Assembly (NCBI RefSeq): GCF_000814325.1 | Contig: NZ_JPHF01000001.1 | Span: forward strand, 558,001 to 622,000 | Length of the DNA: 64,000 bases | Direction: 5' to 3' | Source: Flavihumibacter sp. ZG627 | GTDB taxonomy: Bacteria > Bacteroidota > Bacteroidia > Chitinophagales > Chitinophagaceae | Shown here: positions 17,364 through 26,646 of the stretch, piece by piece | How the letters are laid out: every line of letters begins with the position of its first letter | How positions within the stretch are numbered: the first letter of the stretch is position 1 | Position numbers and translations under genes: made by a program | Notes under the pieces: model-generated | Told to the model about the DNA's origin: nothing | Database searches by the model: none | What the model saw: the letters and a program-made list of their open reading frames with translations, nothing else

Positions 17364-19418
17364 ATGCTGCATATGCAATTACTATTGAAATTAATCACTG
17401 TTAAAGCTTTGCTGTTTGCCAGCAGCCTGTCTGTTATGGCCCAGGAGCCCGATCCATGGTCAATTACCGCCAGAACAATCAATGCTACAGAGTATTATGG
17501 AATTACAGTTGCCAATGGTATGATTGGCATCGTTTCCGCACCGGAACCCTTTAAGGTGAAAGATGTGGTGCTTGCCGGTGCATATGATCAATATGGGCGG
17601 GGCCGCGTGAGTAATTTTCTCCGGAGTTTCAATCTGTTGAACATGACGCTGGATATTGACGGGAAACGCATGGACACAAAGTCGGCCACTAATTTTACTC
17701 AGAAACTCGACATGCGTAAAGCTTCCTTCACCGCTTCCTTTGATTATGCCGAAAAGGCCAGTATAACCTATAGCTATTATTCACTGCGGCAGTTGCCTTT
17801 TACGGTACTCATGGACGTTAGTATAACACCTAAGCAGGATATTAGTATCAATGCTGCAAGCGTGATGGAAGCCCCGGATGCACTACGGGATGTACAGAAT
17901 TACTATAATGAAATCGACAGGCCACATGTAGTTTTAAGTTTGCTCACTTCCTCTGCTAAAAGCCCAACCGGTAAACTCCAACTCTGTGCTTCAAATACTT
18001 TTCTTTTTCAAGAGCACCATGGCGAGGAACCCCGTGTGGTGCATGAGATGTGGGATAATAATATGCACCTGATGAAATTTACCAGGAAGTTGAAAGCTGG
18101 CCAAACCTACAGGTTTTCAATTGCCGGATCCTCTATCACATCAGCCCATCACGATGATCCGCTTAATGAAGCAGAGCGACTTACAATTTATGCAAAGCTG
18201 GAGGGCCGCGACCGGCTGCTTCGCTTTCATGAGGCTGCCTGGGAGGAACTCTGGAAATCGGATATCATCATTGATGGCGACCCGCAGGCACAACAGGATA
18301 TCCGCAGCATGATCTATCATCTTTATTCTTTTACGCGCGAGGGTACAGCGCTTTCGCCATCGCCAATGGGGCTCAGCGGACTTGGATATAATGGCCATGT
18401 TTTCTGGGACACAGAACTCTGGATGTACCCGGCACTGCTGGTATTAAAACCCTCTATTGCCAGGAGTATGGTAGAATACCGGTTCCAAAGGCTTGATGCT
18501 GCAAAAAGAAACGCCTTTTCAAAAGGCTTCAAAGGAGCGATGTATCCATGGGAAAGTGCAGAAACGGGCGTGGAAGAAACCCCCGTTTGGGCATTGAGCG
18601 GTCCTTTTGAACACCATATTACTGCCTGTGTAGCTATTGCTGCGTGGAATTATTATTGCGTTACGCAAGACAAGCAGTGGCTGAGGGACAAAGGATGGCC
18701 CATTCTTTCTGCCACCGCCGATTTTTGGGCAAGCAGAGTAGAACGAAACGGAACCGGAAAATATGATATCCGAAACGTTGTTGCTGCTGATGAGTGGGCC
18801 GAAAATGTTGACAATAATGCCTTCACTAATGCTGCCGCAAAGGCCAACCTTAACTTCGCTACCGAGGCTGCCATCATCCTGGGTATAACCCCTGATGCCG
18901 ATTGGAAACATGTTGCCGCAAATATTCCAATCCTGAAATTTGAAGATGGGGTAACACAGGAACACGCTACATATAAAGGTGAGGGTATTAAGCAGGCAGA
19001 TGTAAATTTGCTTTCCTATCCATTGAAAGAAATTACCAATCCACAGGCAATACGAAAAGACCTTGAATACTATGAAAAGCGTGTTCCCAATGAAGGAACT
19101 CCGGCTATGACACAGGCTGTATTCACAACTCTCTATGCACGGTTGGGAGATGGCGAAAAGGCCTATCAATGGTTCCAGGATGCGTATGTTCCCAACCTGA
19201 ATCCACCATTTCGGGTGATTGCAGAAACCAAGGGTGGAACCAACCCTTATTTTGCTACAGGAGCCGGAGGTATCGTACAAAGTGTTCTTATGGGATTTGG
19301 GGGGTTGGAGATAACTTCCAAAGGGCTGGTTCAAATTAAATCTGCACTCCCTAAACATTGGAAGCAGCTAACCCTAAAAGGAGTGGGAACGCAGATGAAA
19401 ACCTATACTGTCAAATAA
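17364..19418 (+). CDS. Secreted glycoside hydrolase family 65 enzyme (alpha-glucoside hydrolase type)
   Basis: 684 residues. A signal peptide ends near SVMAQ (about residue 27). The body is GH65: an N-terminal beta-sandwich, then the (alpha/alpha)6 barrel with GYNGHVFWDTELWMYP (about 345-360), GAMYPWESAETGVEETP, and the segment DEWAEN (476-481), which corresponds to the region carrying the family's catalytic general-acid Glu. GH65 contains cytoplasmic phosphorylases (about 750 residues or more) and shorter exported hydrolases. The signal peptide and length here favour a periplasmic hydrolase acting on kojibiose, trehalose or a related alpha-glucoside; this is inference. The GH37 trehalase gene follows after 10 bases. 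Confidence 0.88.
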   Translation: MLHMQLLLKLITVKALLFASSLSVMAQEPDPWSITARTINATEYYGITVANGMIGIVSAPEPFKVKDVVLAGAYDQYGRGRVSNFLRSFNLLNMTLDIDGKRMDTKSATNFTQKLDMRKASFTASFDYAEKASITYSYYSLRQLPFTVLMDVSITPKQDISINAASVMEAPDALRDVQNYYNEIDRPHVVLSLLTSSAKSPTGKLQLCASNTFLFQEHHGEEPRVVHEMWDNNMHLMKFTRKLKAGQTYRFSIAGSSITSAHHDDPLNEAERLTIYAKLEGRDRLLRFHEAAWEELWKSDIIIDGDPQAQQDIRSMIYHLYSFTREGTALSPSPMGLSGLGYNGHVFWDTELWMYPALLVLKPSIARSMVEYRFQRLDAAKRNAFSKGFKGAMYPWESAETGVEETPVWALSGPFEHHITACVAIAAWNYYCVTQDKQWLRDKGWPILSATADFWASRVERNGTGKYDIRNVVAADEWAENVDNNAFTNAAAKANLNFATEAAIILGITPDADWKHVAANIPILKFEDGVTQEHATYKGEGIKQADVNLLSYPLKEITNPQAIRKDLEYYEKRVPNEGTPAMTQAVFTTLYARLGDGEKAYQWFQDAYVPNLNPPFRVIAETKGGTNPYFATGAGGIVQSVLMGFGGLEITSKGLVQIKSALPKHWKQLTLKGVGTQMKTYTVK

Positions 19419-19428
19419 ACCATCTTCT

Positions 19429-21012
19429 ATGGTACGGAAATTTCTATTGAGTTTTGTGATCATGGCTAATCTTGAATCATTGGGCCAGGATACAATTCCA
19501 CCTACTCCCGATAGAGTTTATGGGGAACTGTTTAATGATGTGCAGGAAGCGCGAATTTTTCCCGATGGCAAAACTTTCGTTGATTGTGTGCCGCGTCGCG
19601 ATCCCGCTGAGATTGTCAAAGATTATCTTGCAGCAAAACGTAATCCCGCCATAAAATTTGCCCTGGATTTATTTGTAAAAGAAAATTTTGATCTGCCTGT
19701 AAATCCTGCAGGAAATTATAAAAGCGACCCAAATGAAGATATCAGTACCCATATCAAAAGTCTCTGGAAAGTTTTGAGAAGGGAGCCCGACCAACCCGTG
19801 AAAGGTTCATCACTTCTACCATTACCCCATGCCTATATCGTACCCGGCGGTCGCTTTAGGGAGATCTATTACTGGGATTCATATTTTACCATGCTCGGTC
19901 TTAAAGAGAGTGGCGAAAATGAAATGATAGAAAGTATGGTAAAAAACTTCGCCTGGCTTATTGATACCTACGGACATATTCCAAATGGTAATCGCTCTTA
20001 TTATCTGAGCAGATCACAACCACCCTTCTTCTCCATGATGGTTGAACTACTCGCATCTGTAAAGGGAGACCAGGTAATGGTAACTTATCTTCCCCAGCTA
20101 GAAAAAGAATATCAATACTGGATGGAAGGGGCTGATAAACTAGAACCCGGCAATGCATCAGGAACTGTCGTTAAATTGAAGGACGGCACCATAATGAACA
20201 GGTATTGGGATGAAAAATCTATCCCCCGCCAGGAAAGTTACAGGGAAGATCTTGAAACAGCCATCTCGTCAAAACGGAATAAACCGAATGTATACCGTCA
20301 TTTACGTGCAGGGGCTGCAAGTGGATGGGATTACAGCAGCAGGTGGTTTGCCGATAATAAAAATATAAGCACCATTGAAACAACAGATATTATTCCGGTT
20401 GATCTGAACAGTCTGCTTTACAAAACTGAACAGGTCATAGCAAGGGCTATGCTTATTTCAAAGAATGAGAAGGGGGTTGCAATGTTTGAATCCAATGCAG
20501 AGAAGAGAAGACAGGCAATTGATCAGTATTGCTGGAACAATGAAATGAAATTTTACACTGATTACAATTTCAGGAAGCAAAAGATGACCAATACTATTAC
20601 TCCTGCAGGACTTTACCCATTCTGTTTTTTCCCGCAACGCCAGGGCTACCTTAGTGTAGTGGCAAGACAAGCTGCAGAGGTGGTTCAAAAAAAGCTGTTG
20701 CAACCGGGTGGATTGCAATGCAGCGAATTCAATACGGGCCAGCAATGGGATGCTCCTAATGGATGGGCTCCCCTGCAATGGATGGCTGTAACTGGTTTGG
20801 CCCGCAGTGGACAAATTGGCCTTGCAAAAGAGATCGCGAACAGATGGCTTCAGCTTAATGAAAAAGTGTATAAGGAAACCGGAAAGTTAATGGAGAAATA
20901 CAATGTTGCAGATCTATCTAAGCCCGCTGGAGGAGGCGAATATAAAGCACAGGACGGCTTTGGTTGGACCAACGGAGTTTATCTTGCTATGAAGGAATGG
21001 CTTAAAGAATAA
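19429..21012 (+). CDS. treA: Periplasmic trehalase, glycoside hydrolase family 37
   Basis: 527 residues with an N-terminal export signal (FLLSFVIMANLESLGQ). Both trehalase signatures are present: PGGRFREIYYWDSYF (about 138-152) and QWDAPNGWAPLQW (about 439-451). The catalytic Asp is expected in SGWDYSSRW (about 300) and the catalytic base Glu in the C-terminal AGGGEYKAQDGFGWTNG block. Reaction: inverting hydrolysis of trehalose to two glucoses. Length is normal for GH37. It shares an operon with the GH65 gene and ends four bases from the convergent GH97 gene. A second alpha-linked disaccharide hydrolase next to GH65 makes trehalose a likely substrate of the locus. Confidence 0.93.
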   Translation: MVRKFLLSFVIMANLESLGQDTIPPTPDRVYGELFNDVQEARIFPDGKTFVDCVPRRDPAEIVKDYLAAKRNPAIKFALDLFVKENFDLPVNPAGNYKSDPNEDISTHIKSLWKVLRREPDQPVKGSSLLPLPHAYIVPGGRFREIYYWDSYFTMLGLKESGENEMIESMVKNFAWLIDTYGHIPNGNRSYYLSRSQPPFFSMMVELLASVKGDQVMVTYLPQLEKEYQYWMEGADKLEPGNASGTVVKLKDGTIMNRYWDEKSIPRQESYREDLETAISSKRNKPNVYRHLRAGAASGWDYSSRWFADNKNISTIETTDIIPVDLNSLLYKTEQVIARAMLISKNEKGVAMFESNAEKRRQAIDQYCWNNEMKFYTDYNFRKQKMTNTITPAGLYPFCFFPQRQGYLSVVARQAAEVVQKKLLQPGGLQCSEFNTGQQWDAPNGWAPLQWMAVTGLARSGQIGLAKEIANRWLQLNEKVYKETGKLMEKYNVADLSKPAGGGEYKAQDGFGWTNGVYLAMKEWLKE

Positions 21013-21015
21013 TTA

Positions 21016-23097
21016 TTACAGGCGACGTATATGTATGGCTGCACCACCTCCTTTAGCCAGTTTAACAGGCAATACTGATTTGCTGGTTATTTTCTTTTTT
21101 TCAATCCGGTATGATGTTGGGTTTGTTTCCCAATGGGCGTCTTCACCATCGCGGTAGATCGTTGCTTCATACCTGATACCGGGCTCCAGGAATTTAAAAT
21201 TAAATGAAACTGACCGGTTGTTTTCATCCGTAACTGCTGCAGCAAACCATTCCTCTTTATTCCTTGCTTTTCTCGCCATCACTATATAATCACCCGGTTC
21301 AGCAGATAATATTTTAGTTTCATCCCAGTCTACAGCAACATCCCGGATAAATTGGAATGCATCAGGATATAATGCATAATTCTCTGGGAGGTCGCCAGCC
21401 ATCTGGAGAGGGCTGTATATAATTACAAAATTGGCCAATTGTTTGGCGAGTGTGGTTCGAACCCTTGTGGTTCGGGAAGAATCATATTGATTAAGCCTGA
21501 ACCTGAAAAAACCTGGCGTGTAATCCATTGGTCCACCCATCATCCTAGTAAATGGCAGAATAGTTTCATGCTCCGGATGTAGCCCCAGCGTTGGTGCATT
21601 ATTGAATTCATTTCCCCTTGCAGCCTCATTTGACAGCCAGTTTGGATAAGTGCGGTGAAGGCCAGTTGGACGTACAGATTCATGGGCTTCGATCATTATT
21701 TTATAACGGGCTGCCTTTTCAGCAACCCTTTGAAAATGATTCACCATCCACTGTCCATCATGGTATTCACCTCTTGGGATGATTCTTCCAACATACCCTG
21801 TTTTAACGGTATTGATACCATGGGCGAGCATATACCTGAACGCTGTATCCATATGACGCTCATAATTGGTTACAGAACCAGATGTTTCGTGGTGCATTAT
21901 CAATTTAACTCCCTTTGCTGCCGCATATTCACTTAAACTTTTAATGTCATAATCGGGGTATGGAGTTATAAAATCAAAGACATTCTCCTTCCAATTTCCA
22001 AACCAATCTTCCCAACCTTCGTTCCAGCCTTCCACCAGCACACCATCAAATCCGTTTTTCGATGCGAAGTCGATATAGGTTTTTACATTTTCTGTATTGG
22101 CTCCATGCTTTCCATCTGCCTTTTGCCAGTTGGCTTTCCCAATATGCATCTCCCACCACATACCCATAAATTTCTGAGGTTTTATCCAGGACGGGTCTTT
22201 AATTACAGAGGGTTCATTGCAGTTGATGATCATTCTGGATGAAAGCATCTCTGTGGCTTTGCCGGTGATGATTATAGTGCGCCATGGGGTACGGAAAGGG
22301 GTCTTGAGATAGGCTTTATTACCAACAGCATCAGGCACCAGGTGTGTAATAAGTGAATGATCTGTTTTGTTTAGTAGAAGCTGCATTACCGGATAATTGA
22401 TCAGAGCTGCTTCATGAATGTTTATATATACACCTGCATCAGTTTTTAAGAGGAGTGGGGTTTGTACGGCATTGCTGTCATATACAGTTTTAAGTGCAAT
22501 ATCTTGTTCCTTTGCTGAGGCGGTATAAGCATTAATATCTTCCAGCCTGGTTTTATTATACTGGTATTCATTGCTGTCATAGTCACCGGGTATCCAGAAT
22601 GCGGTATGATTACCATTCATTTTGAATGTAGTGTTTTCATCCCCCACTATAAAGTGAGCAAACGCCTGCTGCTCGGGAAATTCATATCTAAAAGCCACCC
22701 CATCATTATACACCCTGAAATAAAGATTAACCAGTATGCCTGATCCAAGGCGATCACGCATAGAATATTTTATTGCTTTATAACTATTGCGAACAACTTT
22801 TTCCTCTCCCCAAACAGTTTCCCAGCTATCTTCTGTTGAAGATGTATCTATACTCAACCTGTCAAATTTTTGAAGTGAAACAGCGGGTTTATTAAGCCTG
22901 AATCCTATATGTGAAGGGGCGATTATTTCTTCTCCCATATAATTGATAGTATAATGGAAGTTGCCTTCGCCATCGTTTTGAAGTACAAGTTGTATACTGG
23001 CATTTTTCGAATGGATCACAATCTTCTCCAACGAATAAACTGGAAAGGCTAGCACGAAGGTGCTAAAAAATGCTACCAGGTATTTTATTATTCTCAT
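21016..23097 (-). CDS. Glycoside hydrolase family 97, SusB-like alpha-glucosidase
   Basis: 693 residues with a signal peptide (LVAFFSTFVLAFPVYS). It has the GH97 layout: N-terminal beta-supersandwich, TIM barrel (MWWEMHIGKANW, FDGVLVEGWNEGWEDW, LIMHHETSGSV), and C-terminal beta-sandwich. The barrel contains IMIEAHESVRPTG and NEAARGNEFN, holding the two glutamates used by the inverting SusB-type members. The position of the nucleophilic Asp of retaining alpha-galactosidase members is occupied by VKTGYVG, lacking Asp. This points to an inverting, calcium-dependent alpha-glucosidase in the periplasm. It is the last gene of a minus-strand operon, 15 bases after the kinase. Confidence 0.92.
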   Translation of the reverse strand: MRIIKYLVAFFSTFVLAFPVYSLEKIVIHSKNASIQLVLQNDGEGNFHYTINYMGEEIIAPSHIGFRLNKPAVSLQKFDRLSIDTSSTEDSWETVWGEEKVVRNSYKAIKYSMRDRLGSGILVNLYFRVYNDGVAFRYEFPEQQAFAHFIVGDENTTFKMNGNHTAFWIPGDYDSNEYQYNKTRLEDINAYTASAKEQDIALKTVYDSNAVQTPLLLKTDAGVYINIHEAALINYPVMQLLLNKTDHSLITHLVPDAVGNKAYLKTPFRTPWRTIIITGKATEMLSSRMIINCNEPSVIKDPSWIKPQKFMGMWWEMHIGKANWQKADGKHGANTENVKTYIDFASKNGFDGVLVEGWNEGWEDWFGNWKENVFDFITPYPDYDIKSLSEYAAAKGVKLIMHHETSGSVTNYERHMDTAFRYMLAHGINTVKTGYVGRIIPRGEYHDGQWMVNHFQRVAEKAARYKIMIEAHESVRPTGLHRTYPNWLSNEAARGNEFNNAPTLGLHPEHETILPFTRMMGGPMDYTPGFFRFRLNQYDSSRTTRVRTTLAKQLANFVIIYSPLQMAGDLPENYALYPDAFQFIRDVAVDWDETKILSAEPGDYIVMARKARNKEEWFAAAVTDENNRSVSFNFKFLEPGIRYEATIYRDGEDAHWETNPTSYRIEKKKITSKSVLPVKLAKGGGAAIHIRRL

Positions 23098-23112
23098 TTT
23101 GCAGATTGATCA

Positions 23113-23991
23113 TTATAACTGGCCCTGAAGTCGTTTCGCGGCTGTTGAAATTGCATTATTGATACATTCATTAATGGAGGCATTCTTCAAATAGGCATGG
23201 ATGAATCCTGCCCAGAAAGAATCTCCCGCTCCTGTACTATCCCTGACCTCAACAGGAGGGGCAGAAGCATGCTGCCAATCCATATTTTGGTTCCTGAACC
23301 AAACACCATCCGCGCCGCAAGTGAGGCAGGTAACGCTTGTGTTGAACTGACTCAACCATTCCATCGCAGATTTGGCATCCAGGTCTCGGCCCGTAAAACG
23401 GGAAGCGTCATCGAGGCTGAATTTTAGAAGTGGAAGCAGTTCTGTAAGTTGCTGAAAAACGGTGTTGGCATTGTTATGCTTACCCCATATCTTTTCAGCA
23501 TAGTTCCAGTCTATACTGGTCATCTTACCCATTCCTTTGGCCTTATGCATGGCCCTGAGAATATTTTCGCGTGCTGGCAATTTGCTAAGTGCAAATGCCG
23601 TGCTGTGAATTATGCTGCAATCATTTATAAGTTGATCATCAACCATGCCAATATGCATATCAGCATCACGGTAGGCACTGAAATCTGGTGTGCCTTTGCT
23701 CTTTCCTACTACAATAAGCGTAGTTGCACGCTCTTTCATCACCTGTATATATTTGGTGTCAATGCCCTTTGACTGCATGTCATCCAATATGATCGTTGAG
23801 AACCCATCTTCGCCAATAGCTGCAACCAGTTTAGCAGGTGTTCCTAGCCGTTGGAGAAATCGGCAGAAGTTTGCCGGACTACCACCTGGCTTAATTTCCA
23901 ACTGTCGGGCAGCAGAGAGATCATCAACAAATTCAGTTGAAACTGCATCTATCAATGCTTCACCGATGGCCAATACAAAGCTGCTTTGCAT
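23113..23991 (-). CDS. PfkB-family sugar kinase, probable fructokinase
   Basis: 292 residues, full length for the ribokinase/PfkB fold. The substrate-binding N-terminal motif is KPGGSPANFCRFLQRLG (about 33-49). The C-terminal PfkB signature is VRDSTGAGDSFWAGF, whose Asp is the catalytic base and whose GAGD forms the anion hole. Reaction: ATP-dependent phosphorylation of a sugar, most likely fructose to fructose 6-phosphate. It is 20 bases behind a GH100-like invertase gene and downstream of a sucrose-type symporter, which is the reason for preferring fructose. Substrate identity is inferred from context. Confidence 0.85.
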   Translation of the reverse strand: MQSSFVLAIGEALIDAVSTEFVDDLSAARQLEIKPGGSPANFCRFLQRLGTPAKLVAAIGEDGFSTIILDDMQSKGIDTKYIQVMKERATTLIVVGKSKGTPDFSAYRDADMHIGMVDDQLINDCSIIHSTAFALSKLPARENILRAMHKAKGMGKMTSIDWNYAEKIWGKHNNANTVFQQLTELLPLLKFSLDDASRFTGRDLDAKSAMEWLSQFNTSVTCLTCGADGVWFRNQNMDWQHASAPPVEVRDSTGAGDSFWAGFIHAYLKNASINECINNAISTAAKRLQGQL

Positions 23992-24011
23992 ATCGATTTA
24001 TTTCTTGGTTT

Positions 24012-25190
24012 TCAGGAAGACTGCATGATCAATCTTTTGCCTGCCAGGTAATTAGTTGCCAAAATATATCCACCAGCACTCCACGTACATTGGGGTACAC
24101 CAATTGGTTGGCCTGTTTGCCCATGTATGCATTCATTAAATTCATTATTGTGAAGACTATTGGCGAGCGCTATTTTTTCTGTCACGCTTTTAGCAAGATC
24201 CTCCTCCTCCATAATACACAAGGCGGCAGCCAGCCATCCATTCCACACAGCCCATAAGCCACCATTATGGAATTCACCCGGCAGATTCCGAAAGCTATAG
24301 GCATAATTGTTTTCCAATTCCTTCATATCGGGATCGCCCTCTGTTATGGTTGGATAAAAGGAGGGAAGCATATTACCGTGCTTTGAATAGAAACCTTTCA
24401 ACAGGCTTATTAATGTATTATCCTGTTCCTTGTTACCAATGCCTAATAATAAAATCAGCAGATTAGCCTGCAGGTCAAACTGTGCATAAATTCTTGAAGG
24501 GTTAAAGCCCAGGAACCAGAAATCCATTGGCGCATGCTCTAACTGATGCTCCAGGTTAGGAGCGTAAAGCGAAGTAGAATGCTGATTATTCCAGAAGTTG
24601 TTTTGTACTACTTCTGTTATCTGATCTGCTTTTAGTTGCCAGGAAGGCATATTGAAAACTTTTGCAGCCGATCTTAATGCCCATATTCGTAACAATTGGT
24701 TAAAAAGCACATAACCATGCTGGATATATTCATCGGCCCAGTCGCCGCTTTGCGGAACATACATTAAGTGTTTCCCGTTGTACTCCCAGGCATCCATGAC
24801 CGAAAAACATTTTTCAACCTCCCTCCTGAATCGAATGGCGAGGTTGAAATCATTCTTCAGGAGGCAATATTGGCAGAGACCGATTACAGCCCAACTGGGA
24901 TTATCAGCCCTGCCTACCGTTCCTCCATAACTCACTCCGCCCGAAGGGGTAACATTAGATGGCATGAATCCATGCGGATGCTGATGTAGAAATATCGTTT
25001 CAATTGTTGCCTTCGCCGTTTCTATCAAACCGGCATCTTCGCTGAGCAATGCAGCAAGGCTGTTGATAGTACCATCACGGGTCCAGATCCGGCGATAATT
25101 ATCGTGTTCCTGAACGCTTGCTACAAATCCGAATGGCGTTGATGCCATCCGGAGAAGGTCTAACGATAAGTTATATGCGCTGTTGTTCAT
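24012..25190 (-). CDS. GH100-like (alpha/alpha)6-barrel glycosidase, probable cytoplasmic invertase
   Basis: 392 residues with no signal peptide, hence cytoplasmic. Motifs: DNYRRIWTRDGTI (about 28-40), GTVGRADNPSWAVIGLC, PQSGDWADEY (about 140), and near the C-terminus LPGEFHNGGLWAVWNGWL. These fit the (alpha/alpha)6 group that includes GH100 neutral/alkaline invertases and glycogen-debranching-like proteins. Between a sucrose-type symporter (eight bases upstream) and a PfkB kinase (20 bases downstream), hydrolysis of sucrose to glucose and fructose is the simplest reading. An alpha-1,6-glucosidase of the GH63/debranching kind remains possible. Confidence 0.75.
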   Translation of the reverse strand: MNNSAYNLSLDLLRMASTPFGFVASVQEHDNYRRIWTRDGTINSLAALLSEDAGLIETAKATIETIFLHQHPHGFMPSNVTPSGGVSYGGTVGRADNPSWAVIGLCQYCLLKNDFNLAIRFRREVEKCFSVMDAWEYNGKHLMYVPQSGDWADEYIQHGYVLFNQLLRIWALRSAAKVFNMPSWQLKADQITEVVQNNFWNNQHSTSLYAPNLEHQLEHAPMDFWFLGFNPSRIYAQFDLQANLLILLLGIGNKEQDNTLISLLKGFYSKHGNMLPSFYPTITEGDPDMKELENNYAYSFRNLPGEFHNGGLWAVWNGWLAAALCIMEEEDLAKSVTEKIALANSLHNNEFNECIHGQTGQPIGVPQCTWSAGGYILATNYLAGKRLIMQSS

Positions 25191-25198
25191 ATTTATCT

Positions 25199-26530
25199 TT
25201 AATGTGCGCCTCCTGCGGGAATGATCTTTTCCCCCGCTACATTTTTTGGCTTGATTCGAATTGTGGCCAATGCGGCAAGCAGTAGCAAAGTACCTGCAAA
25301 ACTTATTGCCTTACCCGGATCGCTGCCCAGGAAGGTTTTATACACCCAGCCAAAAGATAACGTTTGAAGGATCATAGGAATTACAATCATCATATTGATA
25401 ATGCCCATGTAAACACCATATCGTTCTTTTGGTATACTGCTAACTACCATAATATAGGGTACTCCCATCATACTGGCCCAGGCGATGCCGAAACCCACCA
25501 TAGGTGCGTATAACAGGTCCTTATCGGTAATATGAGGGAATACAAGTAATGCTATCCCTGCCATCAGCAAACATAGAATATGAACGAGTTTAGCACTGAA
25601 TCGGTTAGCCAGCCATACAAGTCCAAATGCAGAAATAAATGTGATGATATTATAGAACCCGTTTACTTTTCCGGCTAGTACCACAGCCTCTTCATATAAT
25701 TCACCCGTTGCGCTGGTATTGAAAACTGATTTGGCAATACTTAAGGAAACGAATTGCCAATAGCAGAACATCGCATACCATTGGAACAGATATATGAGTG
25801 CAAGTTGCCACATTACCGGAGGCATATCACGAATAGCATGGATGATCTCTTTCATTGGTTCAAGCACACCCGATTTTCTGGCCTTTAATTCCTGCAGTTC
25901 TTCTGCGGTGGGTGGAATCTCGGGTGTTTTTATAACTGACCATAGCACGGAAAGGATGGATGCTATTCCACCCACAAAAAAAGAGCCATACACCCAGTAA
26001 GGTATGCCGGCTGCTGATTTGCCATCAATCAATTCACGGAAAAAGCCCAGCGATAAATTTGCCAGGGTAATACCGAGTCCTGTAAAGAAGCTTTGGGTCA
26101 GAAACCCCATGGGTTGCTGTTTGGTATCAAGTTTATCGGCAATGAAAGCCCGGTATGGTTCCATGGCAGTATTGTTGGCTGCGTCCAGCACCCAGAGTAA
26201 TCCCGCCGCCATCCAGAGAGCCCTGCTGAAGGGGAACGCAAAAAGACAAAGACTGCAAAAGATGGCGCCAATCAGGAAATATGGCTTTCGCCTTCCCCAC
26301 CGTGGATGCCAGGTGCGGTCGCTCAAAGCACCGATGATAGGTTGAATCAGCAATCCGGTCATGGGCCCGGCAAGATTGAGAATAGGAAGCTCTTCGGGTC
26401 GGGCATCAAGAAATGTGTATAGGGGATTAATGGCAGTCTGTTGCAGCCCGAAACTGTATTGGATTCCGAAGAATCCCACATTCATATTGATTATCTGCCA
26501 GAAGGATAGACGGGGTTTTGGAATGGTCAT
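25199..26530 (-). CDS. Sugar/cation symporter of the GPH/SUT-like MFS type
   Basis: 443 residues, twelve predicted membrane segments. The cytoplasmic loop carries SDRTWHPRWGRRKPYFLIGA (about 72-91), the hallmark of glycoside-cation symporters that include sucrose and maltose carriers. I chose the ATG at 26530 over an in-frame TTG six bases earlier because there is no ribosome-binding signal for the latter. It is the first gene of a four-gene operon (symporter, GH100-like enzyme, kinase, GH97). Role: inner-membrane import of the disaccharide released in the periplasm. Sucrose or an alpha-diglucoside is inferred from neighbours, not shown by residues. Confidence 0.88.
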   Translation of the reverse strand: MTIPKPRLSFWQIINMNVGFFGIQYSFGLQQTAINPLYTFLDARPEELPILNLAGPMTGLLIQPIIGALSDRTWHPRWGRRKPYFLIGAIFCSLCLFAFPFSRALWMAAGLLWVLDAANNTAMEPYRAFIADKLDTKQQPMGFLTQSFFTGLGITLANLSLGFFRELIDGKSAAGIPYWVYGSFFVGGIASILSVLWSVIKTPEIPPTAEELQELKARKSGVLEPMKEIIHAIRDMPPVMWQLALIYLFQWYAMFCYWQFVSLSIAKSVFNTSATGELYEEAVVLAGKVNGFYNIITFISAFGLVWLANRFSAKLVHILCLLMAGIALLVFPHITDKDLLYAPMVGFGIAWASMMGVPYIMVVSSIPKERYGVYMGIINMMIVIPMILQTLSFGWVYKTFLGSDPGKAISFAGTLLLLAALATIRIKPKNVAGEKIIPAGGAH

Positions 26531-26532
26531 AA

Positions 26533-26543
26533 GCAATCGTTGC
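26533..26543. promoter_or_regulatory. Possible LacI-like half-palindrome upstream of symporter operon
   Basis: GCAATCGTTGC sits three bases upstream of the symporter ATG; a related GCAAACCGTTGC occurs at 26620-26631. Both resemble the second part of the susC operator (AAACCGTTTGC). They may be weak sites for the LacI protein at 2933-3925, but their spacing differs from the perfect CG-centred palindrome. Confidence 0.25.
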
Positions 26544-26633
26544 GTTGGTAATTAAATTTAAGTATTCCATCGAGGCTTTAGATTATTATGGGCATCTTAG
26601 TTCTATTTAAATGTCCACAGCAAACCGTTGCGT

Positions 26634-26641
26634 TATCTTTG
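26634..26641 (+). promoter_or_regulatory. -7 promoter element TATCTTTG of the M23 peptidase gene
   Basis: TATCTTTG matches the Bacteroidota -7 consensus TAnnTTTG. It is six bases upstream of the ATG at 26647, implying a very short leader. No clear -33 box is visible. It decides against the in-frame ATG at 26611, which lies upstream of this box. Confidence 0.5.
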
Positions 26642-26646
26642 CCGAT

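Noticed and set aside
18519-19358. 279-residue open frame antisense to the GH65 gene
   Set aside because: It is a shadow of the intact GH65 frame on the other strand, has an unlikely Cys/Ile-rich composition, and lacks any recognisable domain.
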